This document shows positions 1 to 7,560 of a DNA stretch of 28,252 nucleotides, piece by piece. How positions within the stretch are numbered: the stretch's first letter is position 1; each line of letters opens with the position of its first letter. The notes below the pieces were generated by a model. It was not told the DNA's origin. It was given only the letters and a program-made list of their open reading frames with translations, and searched no databases. Source of the DNA: a virus. The position numbers were made by a program, and so were the translations under genes. The stretch is from the IMG/VR virus record IMGVR_UViG_3300037010_000944, positions 1 through 28,252 of that record. The stretch is one strand, 5' to 3'.

Positions 1-887
1 CCTGGACCATAATACATAGCTACGTGGCCTGTCCCTCCATCTCTATTAAACACAACAATATCTCCCTTTTGAGCATTTGAAATACCACCAGATACTGGAT
101 TCCCATATCCTGTATAACTTCCAGCAGCAAGAGATTGGTTAAATTTAAAACAATTTCGCTTTAACATAGCTCCAGTGAACGCAGCACACCAAGCTGTTTT
201 ATCACCACTTATATCAGGAAACCCCACATCTCCATATAGAGCATTTATATTTGGGTTGTTACCTGTTTCAGTCCACTGTCCAGTTTTTGCTTCAGCTAAT
301 ACATTATCCAATGCAGTTCCTAAATCCCCACCAGATGAACAATTTGGATTAGATATAGCAGCAGCAACAGGTTGAACAGGTGGTGCGCTTGGATCATCCT
401 CCATTTCTGGATGTCCAGCTACACCATTTTCAATGTTTGCTGGGGTGTTATACTTGCTGGTATTATTTAGATTGTGATTATATGTTTGTTGTTGATGGTG
501 GGTAATTGTTACTTTTTGTTCTGGAGAATTCCCCACAAAGGTTGAGGTGGGTGGTGGTGGGTTGGTATTAGCGGTTGCTGGACTGCTACTGCTCCCGCCA
601 CCCTCATTTGCAAATACGGTAAATTGTCCTAATACCATATTCAAATCCCCACATATTCGCAAATCTTTATCACGGTGCACTGCAATTCCTCCAACAAACA
701 CGTTAGGACTTCCTTGGACTGATAGAGGAACACAATGTATAAAATCATCTGGACAGTGGGAATCAGGACTTGCTAAATTCCCAATAACTATTACGGGTTT
801 GTTGTTTATTGATACAGTTGTTTGAGTAGCATGTATTTCACCATATCCAGCTGTATCTGGATCATTTTCTACGCTTATTAGTGGCAT
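1..887 (-). CDS. PAAR spike-tip protein fused to a C-terminal CHAP/NlpC-P60-type amidase domain (3' end outside window)
   Basis: The frame stays open from ATG at 885-887 to the left edge, giving 295 visible residues. Residues about 1-95 look like a PAAR spike tip, with a segment around 59-80 (GSPNVFVGGIAVHRDKDL) close to the canonical PAAR core. Residues 95-185 are a Ser/Thr/Pro/Gln/Asn-rich linker. From about 185 a cysteine-amidase domain of the TIGR02594/CHAP type follows, with a probable catalytic Cys234 (AWCAAF) and His288 (TGHVAMYY). The protein would sit at the tail spike apex and open peptidoglycan during DNA entry. The family roles are known; the fusion is read directly. GAGG lies 8 nt before the ATG. 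The gene follows RNase H but has its own T4-type late promoter. The C-terminus is missing only because the window ends. Confidence 0.8.
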   Translation of the reverse strand, partial: MPLISVENDPDTAGYGEIHATQTTVSINNKPVIVIGNLASPDSHCPDDFIHCVPLSVQGSPNVFVGGIAVHRDKDLRICGDLNMVLGQFTVFANEGGGSSSSPATANTNPPPPTSTFVGNSPEQKVTITHHQQQTYNHNLNNTSKYNTPANIENGVAGHPEMEDDPSAPPVQPVAAAISNPNCSSGGDLGTALDNVLAEAKTGQWTETGNNPNINALYGDVGFPDISGDKTAWCAAFTGAMLKRNCFKFNQSLAAGSYTGYGNPVSGGISNAQKGDIVVFNRDGGTGHVAMYYGP

Positions 888-892
888 ATGTT

Positions 893-927
893 GTACCTCA
901 TATTAAACTGGTATTTATATGAGGTAC
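893..927 (-). promoter_or_regulatory. RBS-sequestering hairpin overlapping the late promoter
   Basis: GTACCTCATAT and ATATGAGGTAC form a perfect 11-bp inverted repeat with a 13-nt loop. The 3' arm (minus-strand RNA) contains the GAGG ribosome binding site of the PAAR gene. The 5' arm overlaps the start of the TATAAATA box, so RNA started at the late promoter would lack it. Read-through RNA from RNase H would form the stem. This resembles control of T4 lysozyme and I-TevI. Confidence 0.65.
912..919 (-). promoter_or_regulatory. T4-type late promoter TATAAATA for the PAAR gene
   Basis: An exact TATAAATA is read on the minus strand between the RNase H stop and the PAAR start. By T4 late-promoter spacing (box at about -13 to -6), transcription would start near 906, giving a leader of about 19 nt that carries the GAGG ribosome binding site. 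Location upstream of a structural gene fits late expression. Confidence 0.75.
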
Positions 928-940
928 TTCGTAATTTTCG

Positions 941-1870
941 TTACAAACTGAGCATGGGAACAAATAACTCTATACTTTCTCGTATTTTTACCAATTGAAA
1001 CCGTCCAGTAAATTGTAAGATATGGAAGTAAGAGAATTTCTTCTTTGTTTGCTCGGCTGCATCTAATGTAGCATCCATTAGATGCCTAATGTCTGGTGGC
1101 TGCTTTTCCAAATCTATTAAAATTTGGTTATGTTTGAACATTTGGTTTACAGTAAATTCTTCTTTATCTTGATTTGTCCATTTTTCAGCCATGAAGTTAA
1201 TAAATTTATAACCATCTCCATCTAAAGCATCATTGTACACCTCTTTGATTCGAGTTGAACGAACCATAGGATATGCGGACTGTATATTATCGGTGCTATC
1301 ACCTCTAACACACTTATGAAATAAATAATATTCAGCATCATTATCAAAGTTCTCAAGGGTATTTTGAACCTTGTCAGTAATAGGAGATATTAATGTCACA
1401 TTTGGAAATTTCATCAATTGGGCCAAATCACTATCAGCTGATACTAACACAATATCACTATCTAAATTTCGTTGAATAAACCCAGCCAATAAATCATCTG
1501 CTTCCAGTTCATCATTAAATAATGTCACAACAGTAGTGTGATTTATAATCAACTCTTCAAATTCAGCCAAATGAGCAATAAATTGTTCATATTTAAGCTG
1601 TTGACTTGGAGTCATATCTTTTCTTCTGTTGCCCTTATATGGTTTTAAATAAGGGTGGGCGGCTGTATATGTTTTCCTCCAACTAGACCTATCAAAAGCC
1701 ATAACGACTTTTTTTGGTCTATATTGTTTGAAATACTTATTAAGAGTGGTGAGCGCCATATGCATACTCATTCCACTAATAACAGACTCTTCTTCATTAG
1801 AATTAGCATAAAAAGACCGATACAACAAATTACTAATATCCAAACACAAATAATCACACGATTTTGCCAT
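941..1870 (-). CDS. rnh: RNase H / FEN1-family 5'-3' exonuclease (T4 Rnh-like)
   Basis: A 309-residue protein close in length to T4 RNase H (305). It removes RNA primers from lagging-strand fragments with the clamp and polymerase encoded next to it. Visible FEN-family metal ligands are Asp11 (LDISNLLYRSFY), Asp60 (AFDRSSWRK), the ELEADDLL acid cluster at 121-128, VSADSD at 143-148 and RGDSTDN at 189-195. The basic segment after Asp60 (PYKGNRRKDM) matches the DNA-binding bridge region. AGGAGG lies 4-5 nt before the ATG, so the start is firm. It is the last gene of an early minus-strand replication cluster. The next gene downstream is a late gene with its own promoter. Confidence 0.9.
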   Translation of the reverse strand: MAKSCDYLCLDISNLLYRSFYANSNEEESVISGMSMHMALTTLNKYFKQYRPKKVVMAFDRSSWRKTYTAAHPYLKPYKGNRRKDMTPSQQLKYEQFIAHLAEFEELIINHTTVVTLFNDELEADDLLAGFIQRNLDSDIVLVSADSDLAQLMKFPNVTLISPITDKVQNTLENFDNDAEYYLFHKCVRGDSTDNIQSAYPMVRSTRIKEVYNDALDGDGYKFINFMAEKWTNQDKEEFTVNQMFKHNQILIDLEKQPPDIRHLMDATLDAAEQTKKKFSYFHILQFTGRFQLVKIRESIELFVPMLSL

Positions 1871-1878
1871 ACTTCCTC

Positions 1879-2301
1879 CTATAGATAGTCACTTACAGTT
1901 TTCTTACTTGCAGTTTCAACAACTCGAGATTCGAATTTATCAACCAAATCTTGATACATTAGTGCAAGCCATTTCTGTACAGCAACATCTTCATCCGAAG
2001 CTGATATCCCATTTTCTTTTAAATATTGAATAAACGCATCATTCCAATCCAAATTGATTACAATGCCCTTTATTTCATCAATAGATTCTCCTATAACTTC
2101 TACCCACGGATCAGGGCTATTTCGTTTATCGTCATATTTTTGTTGTTTCTCTCTCAGTATTGTTAGCTCTGATGAAGCCTCTTCTAACCGAGCCTCCACA
2201 AGAGCCCTATCTTCTCGTTCAGCTGTTAGCAAATGCTCTAACTGATCCAATCTACTTTCAACTGATTGTTTTTTCTCTTTTGATTTGTTGAACCACCACA
2301 T
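1879..2301 (-). CDS. Conserved hypothetical protein with N-terminal coiled coil
   Basis: This 140-residue protein lies between the clamp and RNase H genes, only 8 nt from RNase H, so it is probably co-transcribed. Residues about 8-60 are heptad-like and rich in Glu, Lys, Leu and Arg, consistent with a coiled coil. Residues 65-125 form a conserved-looking block with DPWVEV and LDWNDAFIQYLKENG. From memory it resembles short hypothetical proteins near replication genes of T4-like marine phages, but no function is known. The SD AAGGA precedes the ATG. Its position suggests a replication accessory role, which is inference only. Confidence 0.7.
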   Translation of the reverse strand: MWWFNKSKEKKQSVESRLDQLEHLLTAEREDRALVEARLEEASSELTILREKQQKYDDKRNSPDPWVEVIGESIDEIKGIVINLDWNDAFIQYLKENGISASDEDVAVQKWLALMYQDLVDKFESRVVETASKKTVSDYL

Positions 2302-2329
2302 AATAATATCCTTTTAATTATGTTTGTTT

Positions 2330-3082
2330 TTAATTTCGTGCCATAACATACACATCAAGTCCATTAACTGTAAATATTAATGTACCTTTGGCTGTTATAG
2401 AACATTTTCCTGTTTGATTTGTTTTAAAAATAGGTAACAATAAATCAATTGGATATTTGTAAGAGAATGATGCAGGGGTATCATCACCAATTGATTCCAT
2501 AGTTGTGGCAAAATGATATTCCAAAGTATCCCCATTAATATCTGTGATGTCTAATGAAACACCTGATTTACTTCCATTAAATGATACCTCATCAGTCTTC
2601 ATTGCTACTTTTCCTTTAGCTATCATATTGATTGCTTCTGGAGTGATGTTTATTTCGTAGGTACTTACTCCAGCCCTTACTTTAGGTGCTTTTATAGTCT
2701 GTGGACTAGCACACCTATAATCAATGGTAGTATTCCGGCCTTTCATCATTAAAGACTTAACCCACATAGGCGTTTCTGACGCAACTGTTCCCACTTTTCC
2801 AAACCCAATTAAATTGGAATTACCAGTTGTTACTGCTTCAATTGAAAACCCATCTTGAGATTTTGCAAGTTCCAGGCGAGCTATAAACACCTCAATTCTA
2901 TTAAGTCCTAATGAACCACACGATAGCGGTGGGACACCCACATCTTGATAAAGCACTACGGTTTGTTCGTCGGACATTGCTCTAACTTTTCCTGGTTCAA
3001 TAATTATATTGCTTATATTAACCAATTTTGCTGTAGTAATTACAAGCCGTATAAAGGCTATTTCTTCTGCTGTTAATGTCAT
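2330..3082 (-). CDS. 45: DNA polymerase sliding clamp (T4 gp45-like)
   Basis: This 250-residue protein is somewhat longer than T4 gp45 (228). It would form the trimeric ring that tethers the polymerase and, in T4, also activates late transcription. The assignment rests on overall pattern: short beta strands, a C-terminal stretch YKYPIDLLLPIF followed by a closing strand ending in DVYVMARN, and placement among polymerase, RNase H and related genes, as in T4. The clamp-loader genes 44/62 are not in the window. A sigma70-like promoter lies just upstream, and AAAGGA precedes the ATG by 6 nt. Clamps diverge fast, so the call is good but not certain. Confidence 0.75.
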   Translation of the reverse strand: MTLTAEEIAFIRLVITTAKLVNISNIIIEPGKVRAMSDEQTVVLYQDVGVPPLSCGSLGLNRIEVFIARLELAKSQDGFSIEAVTTGNSNLIGFGKVGTVASETPMWVKSLMMKGRNTTIDYRCASPQTIKAPKVRAGVSTYEINITPEAINMIAKGKVAMKTDEVSFNGSKSGVSLDITDINGDTLEYHFATTMESIGDDTPASFSYKYPIDLLLPIFKTNQTGKCSITAKGTLIFTVNGLDVYVMARN

Positions 3083-3109
3083 ATTTAATCCTTTATCTAT
3101 GTAACATAT

Positions 3110-3138
3110 ATTATACTAGAAAATAAACTCAGATTCAA
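3110..3138 (-). promoter_or_regulatory. Sigma70-like early promoter of the clamp gene
   Basis: On the minus strand TTGAAT (3133-3138) and TATAAT (3110-3115) are separated by exactly 17 bp. The bases after the -10 box (ATATGTTACA) resemble those at other early promoters in this window. It would drive clamp, hypothetical protein and RNase H. Confidence 0.65.
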
Positions 3139-3529
3139 GCGTTTCTGCCATTTTTGATATGGGGATATATTCCACTATATCATATCCATGATTAGTTAAC
3201 CATTGTGACACCAAATGTCTATGGCAGAATTGATGTGGCAACTCATAACACAAAAGTGTTGCTTCTTCTGTTAATTCATCTACTACTTGTTGTGGATTTA
3301 ACTTATGTAATTGGTGATTGTATCGTTCAATATACACCTCCTTTGTTATAATACCTGACTTATACGGAGATACCATGGTATCCCAGCTAGGAGCTAAATT
3401 TGGATACCAATCATACCTCACCCCAAGATTAAACAAATATGTTCTCACTCTAGGGGTCAAACTGCAACTAATTGAGGTTAGTTTAGATAGGTGTGTTATA
3501 TCTGGTCCTTGGTAATAATAGGTATACAT
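3116..3529 (-). CDS. DUF488-like protein
   Basis: A 137-residue product using ATG at 3527-3529, which has GGGAG 7 nt upstream. The longer frame starting at 3553 lies inside the polymerase coding end and has no reason to be used. The C-terminal half carries the DUF488 signature ATLLCYELPHQFCHRHLV, with a Cys pair and CHRH. The N-terminal half has the usual SxxSLTP-like and SWDTMVSPYK segments. DUF488 proteins occur in bacteria and phages, and their biochemical role is not established. The start codon lies only 1 nt past the polymerase stop, so the two genes are translationally coupled. Confidence 0.75.
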   Translation of the reverse strand: MYTYYYQGPDITHLSKLTSISCSLTPRVRTYLFNLGVRYDWYPNLAPSWDTMVSPYKSGIITKEVYIERYNHQLHKLNPQQVVDELTEEATLLCYELPHQFCHRHLVSQWLTNHGYDIVEYIPISKMAETLESEFIF

Positions 3530-3530
3530 A

Positions 3531-6251
3531 TTAAAACTCCCATTCTTCTTCAAAAACTAAGCTGTCCTTCGATGGAGGACGTTTATCCACAGCTTTTAAT
3601 ATGTTTTGCAGTGGATTATCAACCAATTTTTCGACGTGCAATTTTCTATCAATTACAAAATTATCAGTAAACCAATCAGGAACAAATTCAGCATCAGTTG
3701 GTAACGCAATACTTTTAAATCTGCCACAAGGTACTTTCAAATTAAATACTTTGATCTTCATACCGGACATAATCGGAAAACTAACTTTATCTCCATATTC
3801 AACCAGCATTTGATTATAATGAATTGCTGCGGCAACGTGTCCTGGTAATCTAGTTCTGTAATCTAGTTCAAACTTTTCCGTGTACTCAACCACTCCTTTT
3901 ATGCCTTTTGGTAGACCAATATCCATAATATCAGGTCTGGTTAATAAATCTTGTTTATAGTCAACGATAGAATATGAAATGTCGCTCCACTCTTCCCCTT
4001 TTAGATATCGTTCAATAAACCTGTTCAACCGTTTAGATACTGCGACGGGCAAAGTTGTTTTCTTGGTATCTAGCCCCATAACCTTACATTTGTCGACAGT
4101 TTTACCTTCCACGTCCACTAAATGTAATATGTACCGTTTTTTCTCAACAAATATACCTCTATCTGCAACAACTTCTCTACCACATTTCACCAATGAGTCA
4201 AATTCTGGTTGACACAAAAATGATTTCTGCATAAATTCTTGATAAGAATTATTAACAACGTCAGCTACATAATCAGATGTTGCAATTGCCTCTGCAACAT
4301 TGGTGGCATATGTTTTAAAATACGTACTATCAGTATCACCAGATACGATACAATCAGATTGAAACTTTCCGTTAAAAATAGGTCCATCTAAGGCTGCATC
4401 GGGGGAGTGACCTTTCTCTATAGCTACCTTAGTGGTAGCATACATCGGAATTTCAATATCATACTTTCCTTCAAATATTTGATTAACAGTGCGACATTGG
4501 TGTTTTAAAATCATTCGTGAAGTACCTGTGGTGCTTTCACCCATTCTAACATCAAAAAACCTAAAGTGTAAGTTTGCCAACGCTCCATATAGTGAGTTTA
4601 ACTTGATTTTATATACATATTGCAACCTGTCATAATATGCTACCTTTTCCTCATCGTGAGCTATCTCAGCTTCTTTTTTCAGTTTTTGGTAGTATTTTCT
4701 TTGTGTAAACCAAGTGGTCAACACTGTTGGTATAATTCCAGGAGCATCTTGGTTAAATGCTGTTCCATAACCCGAAATAGCCCACTTCATTGCTATAAAA
4801 TATTCTTTCCACTCTGCTGCAGTTGCTGTTACTGATTCCTGTGTTTTTTCATACACAAAAGTCAATTCAACATCACTTCCTAATTTTATTTCAGTATAAG
4901 CATCAACAGTTTCAATAAATTGTCCCATTAACTTCTCAGGAGATATATTGATACTTCTAATAGCTGTTGGATATAATGAATTTATATCAATAGAACCAAT
5001 CATTTCATGCATGCCTATTTGAGGCAATAGAACTAACGCACCCTCAATTTGTCTATCAATTAAGGGCGTTTTTATGTTGTTTACAACTCGTTTAATAACA
5101 TGATGACAATGATTAACAATAGCTAATTCAGCTAATTTCAATGTGCCACTAACATGTTGGAACAATCCACACGATAGGTGATACATTTGGTTTGCTAATT
5201 CAACATATGCCAACTTTTGTTCAAACCCGTGTAATATTTCACTATCTCGAATGTTGTATCGTACAAAAAAAGCAAAATCATTAATATACAAAGAGTGCAA
5301 TGACCCTTCATAGTGAAGTTTAGGCAACAAAGGAACATCATTCTCATCAACTAATACGTCTTCTGAGATTGTTTCTAATTTGTATGATGGCTTCTCACTC
5401 ATTTCATACTTTTTATATAAAAGCATATAATCAGCCAACATTCTACCACTTAACTCTAATTTAATAAAAGTTTGTAGTACAGCGTTTGGATCTTTTGATT
5501 TAAATTTATTGAAATTATCCTCAACTTCTACAAATGTTGTGTCACCACCATCATAAAACGATAAATCTCGCAATCTTGAAACGCCTAATACAATTTCGAT
5601 ACGTTTGCCAATAAACGGAAAGTCAAACCGTTCTGAGTTCCAACCACACAATAAATCACTATCCTGTATCTCTGCTATGAACCATTCCAGTAGTTCTCGT
5701 TCATCTTTACAAATGTGGAATACTGTCTCATAAGACTTATCTAAGGGTACAATATCCTCACACGCCTGTCTTAACATCTCTTCAGTCCAATTAACTCCAT
5801 CGTTTGGAGGTACAGCCAAAGCAATCATAGTTTGAGTATGTTCGTGGAATATTGACATAGCATTGATTGGAGCATATGGATTTTTTGGTCCACTAAATCC
5901 CTGATCAAGGTTGTAATCTACCTCGATATCAAGAAAAGATACGTGAAGTTTTGGTGCAGGTATTTTATGATAAGTGTTCGATAACACTCTAATTTCTGTA
6001 GGAATATCACTTTCCCACATTTGTACGCCATGAGAGGCGAATTGTTTGCGTTTCTTGTAAAATAAACTTCTATCCCGTCCACAGTCCACTTTTGCAACTG
6101 AGGTATCGTATATAGTTTTATGTTTTCCATTTGGATCATCAACATAGAAATAATAAGGAGCATTATAATCAACAGTGGTTCTTTCGCCATCTGCTCCACG
6201 CTCCCACACTCTAACTACATCATCTAAAGTAATTGCTGAAAGGTAACTCAT
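3531..6251 (-). CDS. 43: Family B DNA polymerase with 3'-5' exonuclease (T4 gp43-like)
   Basis: This 906-residue replicative polymerase is close to T4 gp43 (898). Exonuclease motifs are complete: ExoI SFLDIE (Asp108, Glu110), ExoII GWNSERFDFPF (Asp210) and ExoIII YNIRDSEIL (Asp336). Polymerase motifs are also complete: motif A DINSLYPTAIRS (Asp422), motif B with KIKLNSLYGAL near 548-558, motif C SGDTDSTYF (Asp639, Asp641) and the later EKKRY. The acidic and aromatic C-terminal end (SLVFEEEWEF) could bind the clamp, as the C-terminal tail of gp43 does. The SD AAGGA lies 7 nt before the ATG. No intein or insertion is seen in this gene. Confidence 0.95.
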   Translation of the reverse strand: MSYLSAITLDDVVRVWERGADGERTTVDYNAPYYFYVDDPNGKHKTIYDTSVAKVDCGRDRSLFYKKRKQFASHGVQMWESDIPTEIRVLSNTYHKIPAPKLHVSFLDIEVDYNLDQGFSGPKNPYAPINAMSIFHEHTQTMIALAVPPNDGVNWTEEMLRQACEDIVPLDKSYETVFHICKDERELLEWFIAEIQDSDLLCGWNSERFDFPFIGKRIEIVLGVSRLRDLSFYDGGDTTFVEVEDNFNKFKSKDPNAVLQTFIKLELSGRMLADYMLLYKKYEMSEKPSYKLETISEDVLVDENDVPLLPKLHYEGSLHSLYINDFAFFVRYNIRDSEILHGFEQKLAYVELANQMYHLSCGLFQHVSGTLKLAELAIVNHCHHVIKRVVNNIKTPLIDRQIEGALVLLPQIGMHEMIGSIDINSLYPTAIRSINISPEKLMGQFIETVDAYTEIKLGSDVELTFVYEKTQESVTATAAEWKEYFIAMKWAISGYGTAFNQDAPGIIPTVLTTWFTQRKYYQKLKKEAEIAHDEEKVAYYDRLQYVYKIKLNSLYGALANLHFRFFDVRMGESTTGTSRMILKHQCRTVNQIFEGKYDIEIPMYATTKVAIEKGHSPDAALDGPIFNGKFQSDCIVSGDTDSTYFKTYATNVAEAIATSDYVADVVNNSYQEFMQKSFLCQPEFDSLVKCGREVVADRGIFVEKKRYILHLVDVEGKTVDKCKVMGLDTKKTTLPVAVSKRLNRFIERYLKGEEWSDISYSIVDYKQDLLTRPDIMDIGLPKGIKGVVEYTEKFELDYRTRLPGHVAAAIHYNQMLVEYGDKVSFPIMSGMKIKVFNLKVPCGRFKSIALPTDAEFVPDWFTDNFVIDRKLHVEKLVDNPLQNILKAVDKRPPSKDSLVFEEEWEF

Positions 6252-6273
6252 GCATCCATCCTTGAATGTAAAT

Positions 6274-6297
6274 AAAAAGGGGCTTACGCCCCCTTTC
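6274..6297 (-). terminator. Rho-independent terminator after the DsbA-like gene
   Basis: On the minus strand, GGGGC-GTAA-GCCCC is followed by TTTTTATTT. It lies between the DsbA-like stop and the polymerase SD. The opposite strand also has a pyrimidine-rich, T-rich tail. Confidence 0.7.
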
Positions 6298-6306
6298 TTT
6301 GTGTTT

Positions 6307-6621
6307 TTAATCTTCGTCTTCTAGGGGGTCAGTAACAGTTAATCTCCCACCTGAGAGTGCTTCATACATCAATTCAAAATGTTCTTGTTCTTCTTGTAAG
6401 TCTGCATAATTGCCCTTAAACATAGAGTTGGCAATTTTTCTAACAATTTTCTTATCCACACTAAAAACTGTTGCAGCTTCAGCAATTGTTTCACTGATTG
6501 CTTCTCTACTATCTTCCATTTGTTGCAAATAATGAGTAACAGTTACTATCATTTGCTTGAATTTCTTCAGTTCATCTGGATTGGTAAGAACGTTTACTGC
6601 TTCCTTTTGTTTTTTCGCCAT
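6307..6621 (-). CDS. dsbA: DsbA-like dsDNA-binding protein (T4 late-transcription helper family)
   Basis: The 104-residue product starts at ATG 6619-6621, with AAGGAG 7 nt upstream. The longer upstream frame has no ribosome binding site and crosses the promoter. The sequence begins MAKKQKEAV. Its middle and C-terminal part (VDKKIVRKIANSMFKGN, then an acidic EEQEHFELMYEAL) resembles my recollection of T4 DsbA, a small double-stranded-DNA-binding protein that binds late promoter regions. The match is by pattern only, so the family call is moderate. It is transcribed from a good sigma70-like promoter and followed by a terminator, forming a single-gene early unit. Confidence 0.6.
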   Translation of the reverse strand: MAKKQKEAVNVLTNPDELKKFKQMIVTVTHYLQQMEDSREAISETIAEAATVFSVDKKIVRKIANSMFKGNYADLQEEQEHFELMYEALSGGRLTVTDPLEDED

Positions 6622-6660
6622 TGTAAATCTCCTTTTTGATGGTTTGTATTGTAAACATAT

Positions 6661-6689
6661 ATTATACGAGGAATATAGTTTAAAATCAA
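6661..6689 (-). promoter_or_regulatory. Sigma70-like early promoter of the DsbA-like gene
   Basis: On the minus strand TTGATT (6684-6689) and TATAAT (6661-6666) are separated by exactly 17 bp. The downstream bases ATATGTTTACA closely match those after the -10 boxes at 3110 and 21532. Confidence 0.75.
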
Positions 6690-6711
6690 CACAATGTTTG
6701 TAGATAGGATA

Positions 6712-6732
6712 TCCCACCATTTATAGGTGGGA
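6712..6732 (-). other. Stem-loop at the 3' end of the rlpA-like gene
   Basis: TCCCACC and GGTGGGA flank a 7-nt AT loop just after the RlpA-like stop. No T-run follows on the minus strand, so it is not a standard terminator. It may protect the mRNA 3' end or help termination. Confidence 0.4.
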
Positions 6733-6739
6733 CATACAT

Positions 6740-7246
6740 TTATAACACTTCAATATGGACCATTGATGCTCCATTTTTACCGGGTGATAATTTGATATAT
6801 TCAGCAGCTCCTTGTGACAAATCCAACACTCTATTGGCAATATATGGACCTCGATCGGTAATTGTAACTATCACAGATTTTTTATTCTGTAAATTTGTTA
6901 CTCTTACTCGAGCAAATAGTGGTAAAGATTTGTGTGCAGCAGTTAATGCATACATATCAAAAATTTGTCCACTGGCTGTGCGCTTACCATGATGTTTTGC
7001 ACCATAAAATGATGCTAACCCCGTGGTTGAATACCCTTTAAATTTAGCAATCCTTGCTTCAATTGCTTTTTTTCTAGCAGCAACTTTTTTGGCCTTATTG
7101 GCCTTTTTGTCTGTGCTATTATTTGAATGTACTGATACATTCCCCTTATTGTGCGGTTTCTCTTTGGCCTGAGCCATACCACAACCTAACAACACCGCTA
7201 ACATCGTTACAGCAGTGAACTGAGTTAAATGATTTTGTTTTATCAT
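6740..7246 (-). CDS. RlpA-like exported double-psi beta-barrel protein
   Basis: The 168-residue product starts at ATG 7244-7246, 9 nt after AAGGAG; an ATG at 7250-7252 is only 3 nt from the SD. An N-terminal signal sequence is clear: a basic/polar start, a hydrophobic core (FTAVTMLAVLLG), then CGMAQA. It could be a lipoprotein (LLGC) or be cleaved after AQA. A Lys-rich linker leads to an RlpA/DPBB domain from about residue 73: GLASFYGAKHHGKRTASG, then TNLQNKKSVIVTITDRGPY and RVLDLSQGAAEYI. Bacterial RlpA is a lytic transglycosylase or septal factor. In a phage it could aid lysis or remodel the envelope. No SPOR domain is present. AT content matches its neighbours. Confidence 0.8.
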   Translation of the reverse strand: MIKQNHLTQFTAVTMLAVLLGCGMAQAKEKPHNKGNVSVHSNNSTDKKANKAKKVAARKKAIEARIAKFKGYSTTGLASFYGAKHHGKRTASGQIFDMYALTAAHKSLPLFARVRVTNLQNKKSVIVTITDRGPYIANRVLDLSQGAAEYIKLSPGKNGASMVHIEVL

Positions 7247-7395
7247 ACTCATTTTCTCCTTGTTCAATGATTTGAACGTTTTATTACTTACTCATTGATC
7301 TATAAAGAACATAGTTAATATTCTCGAAATCAGTATTAAACACAGGATAGACACATCATTATGTCACAACTTGTGTATATACATAATGGTTACAA

Positions 7396-7473
7396 CTATA
7401 AGCTGTATAACAATGATACCATTAAGTATACTTTAATAATGCACACCAATTTAATATGGTGTTGTTTTTTCAT
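7396..7473 (-). CDS. Possible 25-residue hydrophobic microprotein
   Basis: ATG at 7471-7473 lies 9 nt after GGAG and opens a 25-codon frame. It is basic at the N-terminus (MKKQHHIK) and then hydrophobic (LVCIIKVYLMVSLLYSL), ending in TAG. It sits 55 nt downstream of a strong sigma70-like promoter in the roughly 310-nt region between the 2OG-like and RlpA-like genes. It may be a small membrane peptide or simply a leader. The evidence is RBS, promoter and composition only. Confidence 0.35.
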   Translation of the reverse strand: MKKQHHIKLVCIIKVYLMVSLLYSL

Positions 7474-7527
7474 AATTAGGTTCTCCATAAAAAATGCTCA
7501 TTAATATATTATTAACGTAAGAAGTAT

Positions 7528-7556
7528 ATTATCATCATTTTCAATAATAAAGTCAA
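7528..7556 (-). promoter_or_regulatory. Sigma70-like promoter for the microORF and rlpA-like gene
   Basis: On the minus strand TTGACT (7551-7556) and GATAAT (7528-7533) are 17 bp apart. The promoter begins just past the stop of the 2OG-like gene, so it reads into the intergenic region and then the RlpA-like gene. Confidence 0.65.
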
Positions 7557-7560
7557 CATA

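Noticed and set aside
175-825. Plus-strand open frames over the PAAR gene
   Set aside because: Antisense shadows of the PAAR-amidase coding sequence without SD sites.
3531-3553. Longer start of the DUF488-like gene at 3553
   Set aside because: It lies inside the polymerase C-terminal codons and has no SD. ATG at 3527-3529 has GGGAG at 7 nt.
6736-6744. TATAAATG at the rlpA stop as a late promoter for the DsbA-like gene
   Set aside because: It overlaps the stop codon and stem-loop region, differs from consensus at the last base, and the gene already has a near-perfect sigma70-type promoter closer to the start.
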